In this document: piece by piece, positions 1-10,005 of the stretch | Numbering within the stretch: position 1 is the stretch's first letter | Layout of the letters: the number at the start of each line of letters is the position of its first letter | Assembly (NCBI GenBank): GCA_036365455.1 | Contig: JAWQUS010000026.1 | Coordinates: 15,518,001 to 15,582,000 of the forward strand | Direction: 5' to 3' | Source of the DNA: Macrosoma leucophasiata | Taxonomy: Eukaryota; Arthropoda; Insecta; Lepidoptera; Hedylidae | Length of the DNA: 64,000 nt | Notes under the pieces: generated by a model | Told to the model about the DNA's origin: nothing | Database searches by the model: none | What the model saw: the letters and a program-made list of their open reading frames with translations, nothing else | Position numbers and translations under genes: made by a program

Positions 1-66
1 GCAGTTATCACTTAACATCAATGTGAACTGCATGCATGTTTGCCACTTCCATAACATAAAAAATAA
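1..66 (+). repeat. Family A SINE-like element, 3' end only
   Basis: The window opens inside the 3' end of a family A element: the CACTTAACATCAATGTGAAC block followed by GTTTGCCACTTCC and an A-rich tail. The rest lies outside the window. The family is described at 16629. Confidence 0.8.
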
Positions 67-433
67 TAATAAACTTTTTATTTCAGAAATATAAATAAAA
101 TTAGTTTGGAAAATACTTTATTTCCTATGTGTGTATTGTGTACGTACCTCCGGGATAAGTTTCCAAACCTAATATCACTTATTCCTTGTAGCCACGGATA
201 CCGTGATCGGTGTATACAAACGTACTCGTATATTATTTTTTTCGTTGGAAGCGGATCACGGTATCGATGGATACAACTCGGCGGGATCCGTGGCCACTTC
301 AATCTCATACCGTGATCCGTACACACAAACCCTTTCGCACACATGTAGATCCCATTCTCTTAAGAATTTGAAAAAAATCGTCGTAATGCTCATATAAACT
401 CCTCCTTTTATCTCCACTGTCGGAGTTGGTCAC
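67..433. other. Unassigned DNA with inverted CGGATCACGGTAT blocks
   Basis: No gene is seen. The 13-mer CGGATCACGGTAT at 252-264 is exactly complementary to ATACCGTGATCCG at 307-319, and a related block lies at 196-210. Open frames on both strands here are short and resemble nothing I know. Confidence 0.5.
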
Positions 434-514
434 TGTCGGTGTCTATAGGCTGCAGTCATCACTTAACATCAATATGAACTGTACGGTTGTTTGCCACTTT
501 TACTACATTGAACA
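434..514 (+). repeat. Family A fragment (3' part)
   Basis: Starts at GTGTCTATAGGCTGCAGTCA and runs through CACTTAACATCAATATGAAC to a degraded tail. The 5' two thirds of the element are missing. Confidence 0.75.
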
Positions 515-1024
515 AAATAGAAATTATTGCTATTGTTTCAGTATATCATTCGTGTAAAACATTTATTAACGCCCGTTTAAAACTATCAACCAAAAAAATG
601 TCGGTGACTGGCAACTGGAAATGAGTTTTTATAGCAGTTTATGAACAATGCCAATTTGTCTTAATGTCTAAATGAAAGGAAGTGGACCGGGAAAGTTTGC
701 TCGTTTATTCAGCACTAGACGACACTTGTGGGTTCGCCTGTTTTAATATGTTTACGCCGGCTTCACATGTTGGCTCCAACGCCTCCAACGCTGTTTGCTC
801 AAAGCGTCGCTGATTGTTTTAGCATTGGATCCAACATTTTCTCCAATGTTATAAGTTGCGTTTTCTGGTCCAGGTTTTTATGTTTCGTCAAGGTTCACAA
901 TCTGTCTGAACGTCACCAATGTTGGCACGAGCGTTGGCTCCACTTGTTCCCAGTTGGAGCTCGAGGACAATACCGCATTCAGTTATATAATATGTATCTG
1001 CAGTTAGTGTTCAACTAAATGCTA
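515..1024. other. Unassigned DNA
   Basis: The longest open frame (728-1018, 96 codons) has no recognisable domain and runs into the family A copy. I see no gene here. Confidence 0.4.
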
Positions 1025-1227
1025 GTATTCAGCACTATCGTGTTCCGGTCAAGTGGTAATGTACGGCCCTGTAATTTCCAGCACAGAGGCATAACACCTT
1101 AGGCCTCAGGAGTGGTAACGCATCTGCATTTCGACCTTGGTCTTTGTGTGGGTGTCTATAGGCTGCAGTCATCGCTTAACATCAATGAGAACTGCATGCT
1201 TGTTTACTACATCCAACACATAAAAAA
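1025..1227 (+). repeat. Family A element, 5' truncated
   Basis: Begins at the internal TTCAGCACTATCGTGTTCCG block and runs to the A-rich tail. The nested-hairpin 5' end is missing. Confidence 0.85.
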
Positions 1228-1619
1228 ATTAGAAATTACTTTGCTTACATCTTGCACTGAAACACAAACGTGAAAGATTTTATCGAAAAGATAATGTAAT
1301 TTTTTATGATATACCACACATTATATGAATTCCACTGCAATATCCTTACATATTTTACAGTCTATCACAATAAAACTGAAGCATCGTTGAAGATATAAGC
1401 TGAGTATGTTTTATTGCATTAGGTATTTGAAATTTTATAACGGCGCCATTGCAACATAAGTGGCTGAGGCGATATGCGCACTACGGGATATTAATCGAGC
1501 GAGAAATCAAATGTTCATTCAATGACCAGTTGAAGACTTAGGTATGTATCTAATCAACTTTTGTGTCATAAATCTTCCTAACATATAAACAAATTTACCG
1601 TTCATCTTTATATTGTAGG

Positions 1620-1695
1620 TTAACGATGCAAACTGCATGCAATCCGATTACAGGTGAAGACCTGTAATCGGATTGCATGCAGGTTGCATCGTTAA
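1620..1695. repeat. Near-perfect palindrome, 36-bp arms, GAAG loop
   Basis: Left arm 1620-1655 and right arm 1660-1695 are complementary at 35 of 36 positions, separated by the 4-nt loop GAAG. Both ends are TTAA. The arm sequence is not seen elsewhere in the window. The final TTAA (1692-1695) is also the start of the next palindrome. Confidence 0.95.
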
Positions 1696-1755
1696 ATTTT
1701 AGATGTTTACTGAGAATAAATGAAGATTTATTCTCAGTAAACATCTAAAATTTAA
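1692..1755. repeat. Perfect palindrome, 30-bp arms, GAAG loop
   Basis: Arms 1692-1721 and 1726-1755 match at 30 of 30 positions around a 4-nt loop, again GAAG. It starts and ends with TTAA and overlaps the preceding palindrome by that TTAA. Confidence 0.95.
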
Positions 1756-2384
1756 TACTTAGCTCTACGTATCTTTATCTCAACCTGATTACCTGATGGA
1801 AAGTGGTCAACGCCGCCTATGAAGATTTGCAACACCAGGGAAGTTTGCAATGCGCTGATTACCCTGAAGAACTCTTTTGACGCCATTTTTGGAGAACCTT
1901 ATATTTAAGAACCGAGGGAACACCTCAGAGAGAAGTTAATTCCACAATTTACACATTCTGAACAGAAACGAACGCGAAACTCGCATCGTTGAGAACTGCG
2001 ACTTAGGTGAGGGTGGACTAAATATCTTAAACTATCGTAACTGTGAATTGTGTAGAATAATACGATAACTGTAAATTTTGTTTTAATTTGAATAAAAATC
2101 GTGTTAATTGTCTGTTTGATACCTTTATCTATGACATGAGAAAAAAAATTGCTTACTCTAAATAAAATTCTTTATTTAATAAAAATATTTTTCACTCTAA
2201 CCTGCTCAGACTAACAACAGTGCGAGTATGGCTTCAATGCAAAAGTTAGCAGTCAATTCCTTTGTGAGTTAAGGAACTTTGAAGATGTTTCGCTGTCCGA
2301 CTAAATTTATTTCCAGTTACTGAGTTGACAGGAAATGTTGAAGAATGGTGAATATATTGAACTATTTGATATGAACTGATATTT
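1756..2384. other. Unassigned AT-rich DNA
   Basis: No coding potential, RNA gene or repeat relationship recognised. Confidence 0.4.
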
Positions 2385-2688
2385 GCTGGTGGTAAAGTTC
2401 CAGTGAAGTAGCTCGAGGGCGTAGGCATCACCGCATTACCAAATCTATCTGCCGCCAAGTGGTAGTGTGTTCAGCACTATCGTGTTCCGGTTAGATGGTA
2501 ATGATGTATGGTAATTTATGGCCCTGTAATAACTATCACAGAGACTTATCAAATAAGGTCTCAGGGGTGGCAACGCGTCTGCATTTTGACCTCTGGCTTT
2601 TCTGTAGATGACTCCATGCTGCAGTCATCACATAACATCAATGTAAGCTGCATACTTTAAATGCCACCTTCCTAACATAAAAAATACT
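2385..2688 (+). repeat. Family A element, diverged subfamily
   Basis: Full-length in outline (GGTGGTAAAGTTCCAGTG head to A-rich tail). It carries the variant GTTCCGGTTAGATGGTAATG and a TAATAACTATCACAGAGAC block also seen at 48561, which marks an older subfamily. Confidence 0.8.
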
Positions 2689-2816
2689 TACACAAAATGT
2701 GTAGTATAATAACAGGGAATTAAAACTACCTCGTTGTATGCTTGAATTGTAATTTTCATGCATTTTTTTAAACACGTTTATACTTCTGTGAGTACACGTC
2801 TATACATGAGTATGTA

Positions 2817-3381
2817 CAGGGACCGGATTAGCGGATAATTTTTTTACTTACGATAGGACCTTGCGGCCATATTATCCTCTAGGAAGTCTTACCCAAGTTA
2901 ACCTAATAATCTATCATAACGATAGGGTAACCCTAACGTTAGGATAGATTTTGCCTTTACTTTAAGCGCTTAGTTTAATCTCTTAGTGATAAGTTTTTGC
3001 TTACCGAAGTTGATTGCATCGCCCGCGCTGGTATCAAACAATCCATTACCCATTTGATAAGCTTGTAACCCAATGCCATTAAAACAGGGTATATTTTAAC
3101 TACGTGTGCCGCGCGCCGCCAAGTCCAGAGAAAGCGCTTAAGCCTATCGCATCGCAAGCGATAGGGTTACCCTATCAGAAAGGGTTCTTGTAAGGGTAAC
3201 ATAAAATGCACGTTTAAACAACTTATTTAAAGGGAAACCGTATTAAAGGCTTTTCGTATGATTTTGTAAGTCAATCGATAGGCGGCAATCAAGTTGTAAG
3301 GCGTTTTTATAGGGTACAAATATTCTAACCTATCAATTTACCCGTTAAAAATAAAGATAGGAAAAGCGCTTCCTGTCCCTG
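2817..3381. mobile_element. Candidate hAT-like non-autonomous element
   Basis: Starts CAGGGACCGGATTAGCGG and ends ...CGCTTCCTGTCCCTG, giving imperfect terminal inverted repeats of about 15 bp. The flanking 8-mers AGTATGTA and AGTCTACA agree at 5 of 8 positions, so the target duplication is weak. The left terminus resembles that of the better supported hAT element at 53565 (CAGTGCCGGATTAGCC). The interior holds several copies of a GATAGGG(T)TACCCTA motif in both orientations. No transposase is present. Confidence 0.5.
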
Positions 3382-3468
3382 AGTCTACACACTTTGTATA
3401 AACCTGTGTCGTGAGGGCCGTTGTACGCACACAACACAAGTACAAACACCCAGCCCCGAAACAATTTT

Positions 3469-3752
3469 ACTGGTGGCAGAGCTCCAGTGACGGAGCTCGC
3501 GGGCGTAGACCACTGCATTACCTGATATACTTGCCACTAAATGGTAGTGTTCAGCACTATCGTGTTTCAGTCAGGTGGTAATGTACAGCCCTGTCATTTC
3601 CGGCACAGAGGCATAACACCTTAGGCCTCAGGAGTGGTAATGCATCTGCATTTTGCCCTTAGTCTTTGTGTGGTTGTCTATGGGCTGCACTCATCACTTA
3701 ACATCAATGTGAACTGCATGCTTGTTTGCCACTTCCATTACATGTAAAAAAT
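3469..3752 (+). repeat. Family A element, full length
   Basis: Runs from ACTGGTGGCAGAGCTCCAGT to the tail ACATGTAAAAAAT, with a small deletion in the GGCGTAGGCACCACC segment. Confidence 0.85.
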
Positions 3753-3779
3753 ATATATTATATATATAATAATATATTT

Positions 3780-4140
3780 ATGAATGTATCTTCACGCCAG
3801 GTCCCTAACGGGGTAGGCAGAGAGTGTAGAGCGCCAGACATCCCGGTTCTGATAAACCTCTCGTGCCTCGTCTACCTTCATCATTCTCTTCATATATGCA
3901 CGCCGATTCCTAAGACTTTTGACCCCACCATCAGACAGAACTCGACCTATTTGGTCATGGTAGGTCAGCCTTGGTCTTCCTGGGCCTCTGCAACCATCCA
4001 CATTCGCATTGTATATCTGTTTAGTCATTCGCTCATTCGACATTCTTTCTATATGCCCGAACCATCGGAGCATGCCTTTTTTCATTTTTACACCGATACT
4101 ATCATTCATACAAAGTCTCTTTCTTATATCTTAATATATT
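3780..4140 (-). pseudogene. LINE reverse-transcriptase C-terminus relic
   Basis: Reading on the minus strand gives a 105-codon open frame (3792-4109) with the motif series LRWFGHIERM, GPGRPRLTYHDQI and the C-terminus STLSAYPVRDLA followed by stop. This is the C-terminal tail seen after the RT domain in many arthropod non-LTR retrotransposons. No RT core is present, so this is a 5'-truncated insertion. The same ending (STLSAYPVWDLA-stop) occurs on the plus strand at 58020-58115, and decayed relatives lie at 10318 and 23985. The clade is not certain. Confidence 0.7.
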
Positions 4141-4142
4141 TA

Positions 4143-4204
4143 TAAGCCACACAAATATTTGGCCTGGTACAGGAATCGAACCGCTGGACCAACTGGTTCG
4201 CCAA
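4143..4204 (-). repeat. tRNA-headed SINE fragment
   Basis: On the minus strand it reads AACCAGTTGGTCCAGCGG, then GTTCGATTCCTGTACCAGG: a box A-like segment joined almost directly to a box B-like segment. It resembles the head of the element at 30358, with the intervening bases lost. Confidence 0.55.
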
Positions 4205-4581
4205 ATTATACTCGCTAAATATTACCTAATAAAACAATACAAAGAAAACATAGATACAGATCTGCCAACCTTATCAAATAAAGGAAAAAATTATGTCGAA
4301 CAGAGGTCCAACAAGAAACAATCTGGCAACCTTCCAGACTCCAGTGTGAATATGGCAACACTGCAAAAGCTTACAGACGATTCCTTTGTAAGTCAAGAAG
4401 TTCGAACATCTTTGACTGTCCCACTGAATTTATTTATAGTTGTTAGGTTAACAGGGGATGTTTTTGTCACAGTGTACGGATGTTTTTAGACAGATTATAC
4501 AAAGATGATGCATTTATTAGGTTCCATTGTTTTCCGAAATCTGTTGTTCCGAATTTTGTTTTCTGAAATGTTTTTCAAACA

Positions 4582-4950
4582 TGCCAAAGATCTATGGAGA
4601 GAAGTATTCTTAATCTAAAAATAAAAGATAAACAAAAAAGCGCCAGTATCAGAAAAATAACAAACGGATTAGACGCCATAACGCATTGTAAAAAATTTAA
4701 ATGACAATGGGCTGGTCACATCGCTCGTATGCCAAACGACAAATGGACTACGAAGGTAACCACTTGGGCTGGTCCTACCGGAAAAAGACGAAGTGGAAGA
4801 CCAATGGAAAGATGGACTGATGAAATATCACAATCAGCTGGGACAGACTGGTTAGATAAGGCAAAAGACCGAACTGGCCGGAGACATAATAATATGGAGG
4901 AGGACTTTACTCGAAGAGAGGTCTTTAATAAAAAAAACATATTATTAAAC
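4582..4950 (+). pseudogene. LINE reverse-transcriptase C-terminus relic
   Basis: The frame starting MERSILNLKIKDK continues to a TGA where relatives have tryptophan (K-stop-QWAGHIARM), then stays open through SGRPMERWTDEI, AGTDWLDKAKDR and EDFTRREVFNKKN. These motifs (QWAGH, GRP..RW.D.I, W...A.DR) are typical of the region after the RT domain in LINE ORF2 proteins. It is truncated at the 5' side and has an internal stop, so it is dead. Confidence 0.7.
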
Positions 4951-5092
4951 ATTGACATTTTATGATAATTAAAACATATGTTTTTTTTTATATTTAATAA
5001 CATAACATAAAGTTTAATTCAAATATTATATTAATTAAATAGGTACATAAATTAAAATGCATGATTGTTTTTTAAAAACGAAAATAATAAAC

Positions 5093-5265
5093 TGCTACCA
5101 TAAAGCAATGCAATAGATGTGAAGGAAAGATTTGACAAATCGGGCAGGGCTTCAGTAGCTCAATTGGAAGAGCGGCTGGACTAGATTCCCAGTAGGTCGC
5201 GAGTTCGAGTCTCGCCTGAAGTCAAATTTTTCTTTCCATTTTTCTTTAAAAATGAAAATAATAAA
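5093..5265 (+). mobile_element. Family I tRNA-derived SINE
   Basis: The tRNA-like part is 5149-5222. It has a 7-bp acceptor stem (GCTTCAG with CTGAAGT, one G:T pair), D stem GCTC/GAGC and T arm GCGAG-TTCGAGT-CTCGC. The anticodon stem is imperfect (CTGGA/CCCAG) with an extra linker base. Pol III box A and box B are both visible. It is followed by T-rich TTTTTCTTTCCATTTTTC. The same flanks recur at 17085 and 52200, so this is a repeated SINE and not a single-copy tRNA gene. Confidence 0.7.
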
Positions 5266-5352
5266 AGTTAATAAATAAAAAATGTAATTAATCATATTGA
5301 ATAGAATCACTATATATTATGTAATCGTTAAATTGTAATGTAAATTTATTAA

Positions 5353-5460
5353 GGAACTAGCTGTGCCCGCAACTTCGTTCGCATGGAATAGTAACTTTGG
5401 GCAGCATTTTTGGAGATAACTTTTGGTTAATTTTGGATCATACAAAAACAATTATCGAAT
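5353..5460 (-). repeat. Helitron-like 3' terminus
   Basis: On the minus strand it ends ...AACGAAGTTGCGGGCACAG then CTAGT, the CTRRT-type end of Helitron-like elements. The 5' boundary is not identified. The minisatellite that follows may lie within the same element. Confidence 0.45.
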
Positions 5461-5564
5461 GATAAAATCTGATCAATCTGCTTTACATTATTAATTCTCT
5501 CTTCACGAGATGAGACTAATGCCACCAACGTCGCCCAGCGTGCCGACTTCGACCGTCCCGACGT

Positions 5565-5942
5565 CGAGTGTTGGTCGACGTCGGAACGCTGGGTGTCGGG
5601 ACGCTTGGCGTCGGGACGCTGGGCGTCGAGATGCTGGGTGTCGAGATGCTGGACGTCAGACGCTGGGCGTCGGGACGCTGGGCGTCGGGACGCTGGGCGT
5701 CGGGACGCTGGGCGTCGGGACGCTGGGCGTGGGGACGCTGGGCGTCGAGACGCTGAGCGTCAGGACGCTTGGCATCGGGACGCTGGGCGTTGGGACGATG
5801 AGTGTCGGGTCCCTGGACGTCGGAACACTCGACGTCGGGACGCTGGGCGTCGGGACGCTAGGCGTCGGAACGCTGGGCGTCGGGACACTGGGCGTCTAGA
5901 CGCTGAGCATCGGGACGCTGGACGTCGGGGACGCTGGACGTC
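5565..5942 (+). repeat. 15-bp minisatellite of self-complementary units
   Basis: About 25 tandem copies of GGGACGCTGGGCGTC with scattered substitutions; the cleanest run is about 5665-5750. Each unit contains GACGC-TGG-GCGTC, a 5-bp stem with a 3-nt loop. Because 15 is divisible by three and the unit has no stop codon, all three plus-strand frames stay open (GVGTLGVGTLG, RRDAGRRDAG, SGRWASGRWA). I do not regard the resulting open frames as genes. Confidence 0.9.
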
Positions 5943-6002
5943 AAAAAAAACTAATTGGGGACGATGTCATAAAATAGTATTAGAACACTTTGAGTGAAAC
6001 AG

Positions 6003-6044
6003 CACTGATATTCTGATGAGTAAGGGCTCATCAGACCATCAGTG
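6003..6044. repeat. Interrupted hairpin
   Basis: CACTGAT (6003-6009) pairs with ATCAGTG (6038-6044), and CTGATGAG (6013-6020) pairs with CTCATCAG (6027-6034), around the loop TAAGGG. The two stems are separated by 3-nt bulges on each side. Confidence 0.8.
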
Positions 6045-6134
6045 TAGCTTTAGGGGTTTGCTGTTAGGACAAGTCGTAGAGTGCCATTAAAAACTACAAG
6101 TTTGATATTATATGAAAAAGATTAAATAGATACG

Positions 6135-6280
6135 CAACAGGTAGGCCTTATGGACGGTTTGAAAACGTCCGTACGATTCTCCACCAACCCACATTGGGGC
6201 AGCGTGGTGGAGTAAGCTCTAGGCCTCCCCCCAAAAAAGGGAGAGACTCGTGCCCAGCAGCGGGACGTGTCAAGGGTTGC
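6135..6280 (+). repeat. 5S-SINE (family D) 3' fragment fused to family A
   Basis: Begins at the internal GGCCTTATGGACGGTTTGAA block and runs to GTGTCAAGGGTTGC, where the expected (ATT)n tail is replaced directly by the family A sequence TAAATGGTAGTGG. Confidence 0.8.
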
Positions 6281-6480
6281 TAAATGGTAGTGGTTAGCAC
6301 TATCGTGTTTCGGTCAGGCGGTAATGTACGGCCCTGTGATTTCCGGCACAGAGGCATAACACCTTAGGCCTCAGGAGTGGAAGCGCATCTACATTTTGAC
6401 CTTGATCTTCGTGTGGGCGTCTATAGGCTGCAGTCGTCACTTAACATCAATGTGAAGTGCATGCTTATTTGCCACTTACA
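6281..6480 (+). repeat. Family A element, 5' truncated, chimeric
   Basis: Starts at TAAATGGTAGTGGTTAGCAC immediately after the family D fragment. The bases GC are shared by both partners at the join. It ends at the family A 3' block and is abutted by a Helitron-like element. Confidence 0.8.
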
Positions 6481-6660
6481 TCTATAATATAAAAATAAGT
6501 CGGGTTTTCCTTCCTGACGCTATAACTCCAGAACGCACGAACCGATTTCCACGGTTTTGCATTCGTTGGAAGGGTTTCGGGCTCCGTGAGGTTTATAGCA
6601 AAGAAAATTCAGGATTATAAAACGACATCTACGCGGGCGAAGCCGCGGGCAACAGCTAGT
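6481..6660 (+). mobile_element. Helitron-like short non-autonomous element
   Basis: 180 bp starting TCTATAATATAAAAATAAG and ending with a stem CGCGG-GCGAAG-CCGCG followed by GGCAACAG and CTAGT. It is flanked by A on the left and T on the right, as expected for Helitron insertion. A second copy lies at 63713-63903. No coding capacity. Confidence 0.7.
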
Positions 6661-7299
6661 TATATGTATAAAAAAAATAGATACACAACAAACATCAATT
6701 ATTAAATGAATAAATGACATCTCATATCCCTAGACCCAAAAAACGAAAGTAGAACAAATCTTAAAGTATGAATTAGTATTTACTCTGTCTGTGCAATGCA
6801 TTGAGGCATGTTCACCCCTGCATACTTCATCGCTGAAAAACAGTCATTATTTTCTCTTGCCCTTAGAAAAGAACCTTCAAAATCTTAACCCTATTTCCCG
6901 CCACCATTAACGTCACATTGTTACCATACCGGTTCACTAAAGCTAAGTACACACGGGTTGACTTAATGACCTATAAGCAACACCGATTTGCGCTAATGTG
7001 TTTTTAATGGCTTACACTCGGCTATTGAGGTGTCATTTAATACAGCTAACAGAATTTACGACACTGCTTTTGTTAATCTGGGAAAAATTGAATTGGTGTA
7101 CACACAGGTTAATAATACGCTTGCGACGCTGCGTTACTTTACGCTTAATTGACGCATTCTACTTAAACCAATTTTGATACACCTGTACACAGACACACAC
7201 ACCGTAAAATGTTTTGGTCTCAGAAGTGGTAACATAGGTGTTTTACCACTTCATATTATTGTTAGGTACTGCTACTGAAAGCAGCGACCATAATAATAT
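6661..7299. other. Unassigned DNA
   Basis: No gene or repeat match recognised. Open frames are below 70 codons. Confidence 0.4.
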
Positions 7300-7660
7300 T
7301 CTGTGTGTTCGCAAGTTGTACGATGGATATCGGAAGATGTTACATGGTTTGGGGCGCACCCGGGCGTCTTGGGACGCCTGGCATTGTGAGTGGTCGGGGC
7401 AGGGACCTTCGGGGGATTGCCGTCGCCCGAATGGAGATGTCCCGGGCTGGCTGTTCCGCACGCCACTAGTGTTGGTTGCGGCCGAATGGCTCCGAAGAGG
7501 GCTGGGCAACGAGCAGCCGCCGGTGGGTCGCGAATGTACGAGTATGCGTTAGTATAGCGTTCCATGGCCCTGCCACATGCTTTTCCCGGAGTCCCATGTA
7601 ACCCACCCCTCTCTCCAAGGGTGGGTATGCGTAATGCATTTTCTCTGGTATAGAAAAATG
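7300..7660. other. GC-rich block, possibly a LINE 3' untranslated end
   Basis: Unlike its AT-rich surroundings, this block is GC-rich and ends in a run resembling CCCTCTCTCCAAGGGTGGGT followed by GTATAGAAAAA. This suggests a retrotransposon 3' end. Several overlapping open frames exist on both strands, but none shows a domain. Confidence 0.3.
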
Positions 7661-8440
7661 GGTCATTTTACTGTAATTAACACGCTTCTCGACTGCAACA
7701 AAAAAAATCAATCAATAAATATACGACTACAATGATCTGTCAGTTCCAAACAAGCGTTTTTTACCCGTATGTTGATATAATCATGAAAAATTGAATTACC
7801 GTCTTAACGACGATAATTATTTCCCGAGCTATTTATCTCGCATTTATTCTGAAAGCTCAATAAGAATTAAATTATAGCATAACAGTAAAACAACTTTATT
7901 ATTTAATTGAAGTGCGATGAAGACTTGGTTTGAGATTGTTTTTTTTTTTTGGTAAGGAGATATAGCGCACCTTAGGATACAAGATGTGTCAATAGATAGC
8001 GATGCCGAGGAACTTTACGCAACAGGTCTGGCATCTTAACAGCTGTGTCGGGAAATTAATCGCCGCTTCTATTTCGAGATGGGAGAAGAAAAAACCGAGG
8101 CAGAGGGGGATGCCCCGGAGTCTACTCCGTGACGAGCGCCGGCGCGCGCAACCAAGTCGATGATGACAGACTATTTGTCATAAAATAGCACCATCCTTTC
8201 TAATACTAACCATTTTGTTTATATGAGCCAAATTGCGGAAGATACACACCTGAACTGCTTCTCACTTTAGTCGCACGCGCATGTGATCTTGACTTCTTAG
8301 GAGTTTTTTTTTATCATGTGTGTTTACATCCGTAGGATGTAGGTACGTAGGTAGGTAGGACTATTGCTAATTTACTTATCAACTTAAGCAATAAATTTAA
8401 ATATGGTGACAGAATGTACCTTGAATAAGGACATAAAAGG
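7661..8440. other. Unassigned DNA
   Basis: AT-rich with one GC-rich patch around 8040-8160. No coding or RNA feature recognised. Confidence 0.4.
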
Positions 8441-8640
8441 CTATTACACGACAAGGTACTCAAGGTCCGGCAGAAAGGGTGGGCGTTGCCTCGCGCCGGG
8501 TTGCCGCTTATTACACTATCCGGTCGCAGTACAAATACACGGGCCGCACCGGTCGCCCTAATTAGGGCACTAACTCCCTAAATGTTATTACACTACCCTG
8601 ACCCTTGCTATCGTACCCTGAATACCGTGCCGTGTAATAA
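8441..8640. mobile_element. TIR element, first tandem unit
   Basis: Its end (8617-8640) is the inverted complement of the start of the next unit, ATTACACGACACGGTATTCA. Its own start (8441-8468) is a slightly mutated version. Interior: GGGTGGGCGTTGCCTCGCGC. About 200 bp, non-coding. A second unit follows after 13 bp (GTCCTTTAAAAGG). Confidence 0.7.
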
Positions 8641-8653
8641 GTCCTTTAAAAGG

Positions 8654-8872
8654 CTATTACACGACACGGTATTCAGGGTCCGGCAGAAAGGGTGGGCGTT
8701 GCCTCGCGCCGGGTTGCCGCTCATTACACTATCCGGTCGACAACGCCCTAACTCAATCACAGTATAAATGCACGGGCCGTTCCGGTCGCCCTAATTGGGG
8801 CCCTTACTCCCTAAATGTTATAACATTACCCTGACACTTGCTATCGTACCCTAAATACCGTGCTGTGTAATA
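8654..8872. mobile_element. TIR element, second tandem unit
   Basis: Same orientation and interior as the preceding unit, with inverted ends CTATTACACGACACGGTATT and AATACCGTGCTGTGTAATA. About 18 extra bp in the middle relative to the first unit. Confidence 0.7.
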
Positions 8873-8879
8873 CGTTCTA

Positions 8880-9360
8880 AAAGCCGATATTCTTCAAAAT
8901 GACAACAAAAGCTAATTTTGGATATAAAACGAAGAACGATTTACAAAAAATACAGATCTGACCAATAAACCATTCTCATGTGGTACAAGGCTTGCTCCAA
9001 CATTTGTCCCTCCCGGAACAAGATTTATAACTACCCCCGTAACTCAAACGGTGTATTCACTTGACGTCTTGTTAAGGGAAGTTTTCCGGCGTTTAATTTA
9101 TCTCGGTCAAATTTACATTTCGCGTCCGCAGAGGGATAATGTACTGACCTGTTATATGTATATGCGGTTAAAATGGGCATGATTTTATCTTTCGAGTTAA
9201 TTGTATTTGTGGTTAAATTGTTTTTAATGGTAAACTCACTTGAAATCTTATGTGTGAAAAAGTCGTTTGAATCTATCTTTTTACCAAATTTCATTCCATT
9301 GGTTCATTAGTTATTGAGATTTCGTCATTAATTAGTGACTAACGGCCAAATACTCAAACG
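8880..9360. other. Unassigned AT-rich DNA
   Basis: No recognisable gene. An 87-codon minus-strand frame (9031-9294) has no known motif. Confidence 0.4.
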
Positions 9361-9365
9361 CCACT

Positions 9366-9401
9366 TAAATCTTAGTGGGATTTAAGTCCCACTTAGATTT
9401 A
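9366..9401. repeat. Palindrome, 15-bp arms, 6-nt loop
   Basis: TAAATCTTAGTGGGA (9366-9380) and TCCCACTTAGATTTA (9387-9401) pair with one mismatch around TTTAAG. Confidence 0.9.
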
Positions 9402-9923
9402 TGTTATGTTGTTACGTTGTGTGTTTAAGTATTTAAGTCTTCTATCTTTATAAAACACGTTCAAATGTATCACGTAGGGATAGCGGATATTTGAGGGTTG
9501 CTTAGAATTGAGTGACGATTGAGTACGAAGGCCGAATACTCATTCAGCCTTAGGTAATCTTTTGTTTTTATAATAATACGAGCTGAGTAAATAGAGTTCG
9601 TTGTGTCAAAATTGTATTCGTTATCGTGAAATATAATAATATAACAAGAAAGAAATGTTGCTTAAATTATTTGACTTAGGTGACAATTCATCCGCAAATG
9701 TAACTTATCCGCGGATGGAATGTCACTCGTTAAAAACAGTAGTGGTCGACTCATCCGAAGTTTTGTTGTTATTCGGAGCAGTCGCCACCTAGGCAAATTA
9801 CTAATGGTCCTTTCATCCAAAATTGAGCAACACCTATATTATACCTATCCAAGATGGCGGCTGCATGAAGTTGTCAACTTTTTCGTCGTGGGTGTCGTTT
9901 TCTCCCAATTTCTCCACTTTTGT

Positions 9924-10005
9924 TAGGGTTCCGTACCTCAAAAAGAAAAAACGGAAACCTTTATAAGATTACTCGTGCTTCATTCTGTCTGTTTTTTCTT
10001 TTAAG
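9924..10005 (+). repeat. AGGGTTCCGTACC element, 5' fragment
   Basis: Matches the start of the longer element at 33383 (AGGGTTCCGTACCTCAAAA, then a CTGTCTGTTTTT stretch) and then loses similarity. Confidence 0.6.

Noticed and set aside
5149..5222. A functional tRNA gene
   Set aside because: The anticodon arm is irregular, the copy number is at least six with shared non-tRNA flanks, and some copies are inverted pairs. It is better explained as a tRNA-derived SINE.
5510..5997. Open frames of 129 and 134 codons with GVGTLGVGTLG or RRDAG repeats as a repetitive protein gene
   Set aside because: All three plus-strand frames are open because the repeat unit is 15 bp without stops. There is no start context or non-repeat domain, and the array looks like a minisatellite.
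6003..6044. CTGATGAG hairpin as a hammerhead ribozyme
   Set aside because: CTGATGA is present, but the GAAA core strand and the third stem are missing. The motif is part of a simple interrupted palindrome.
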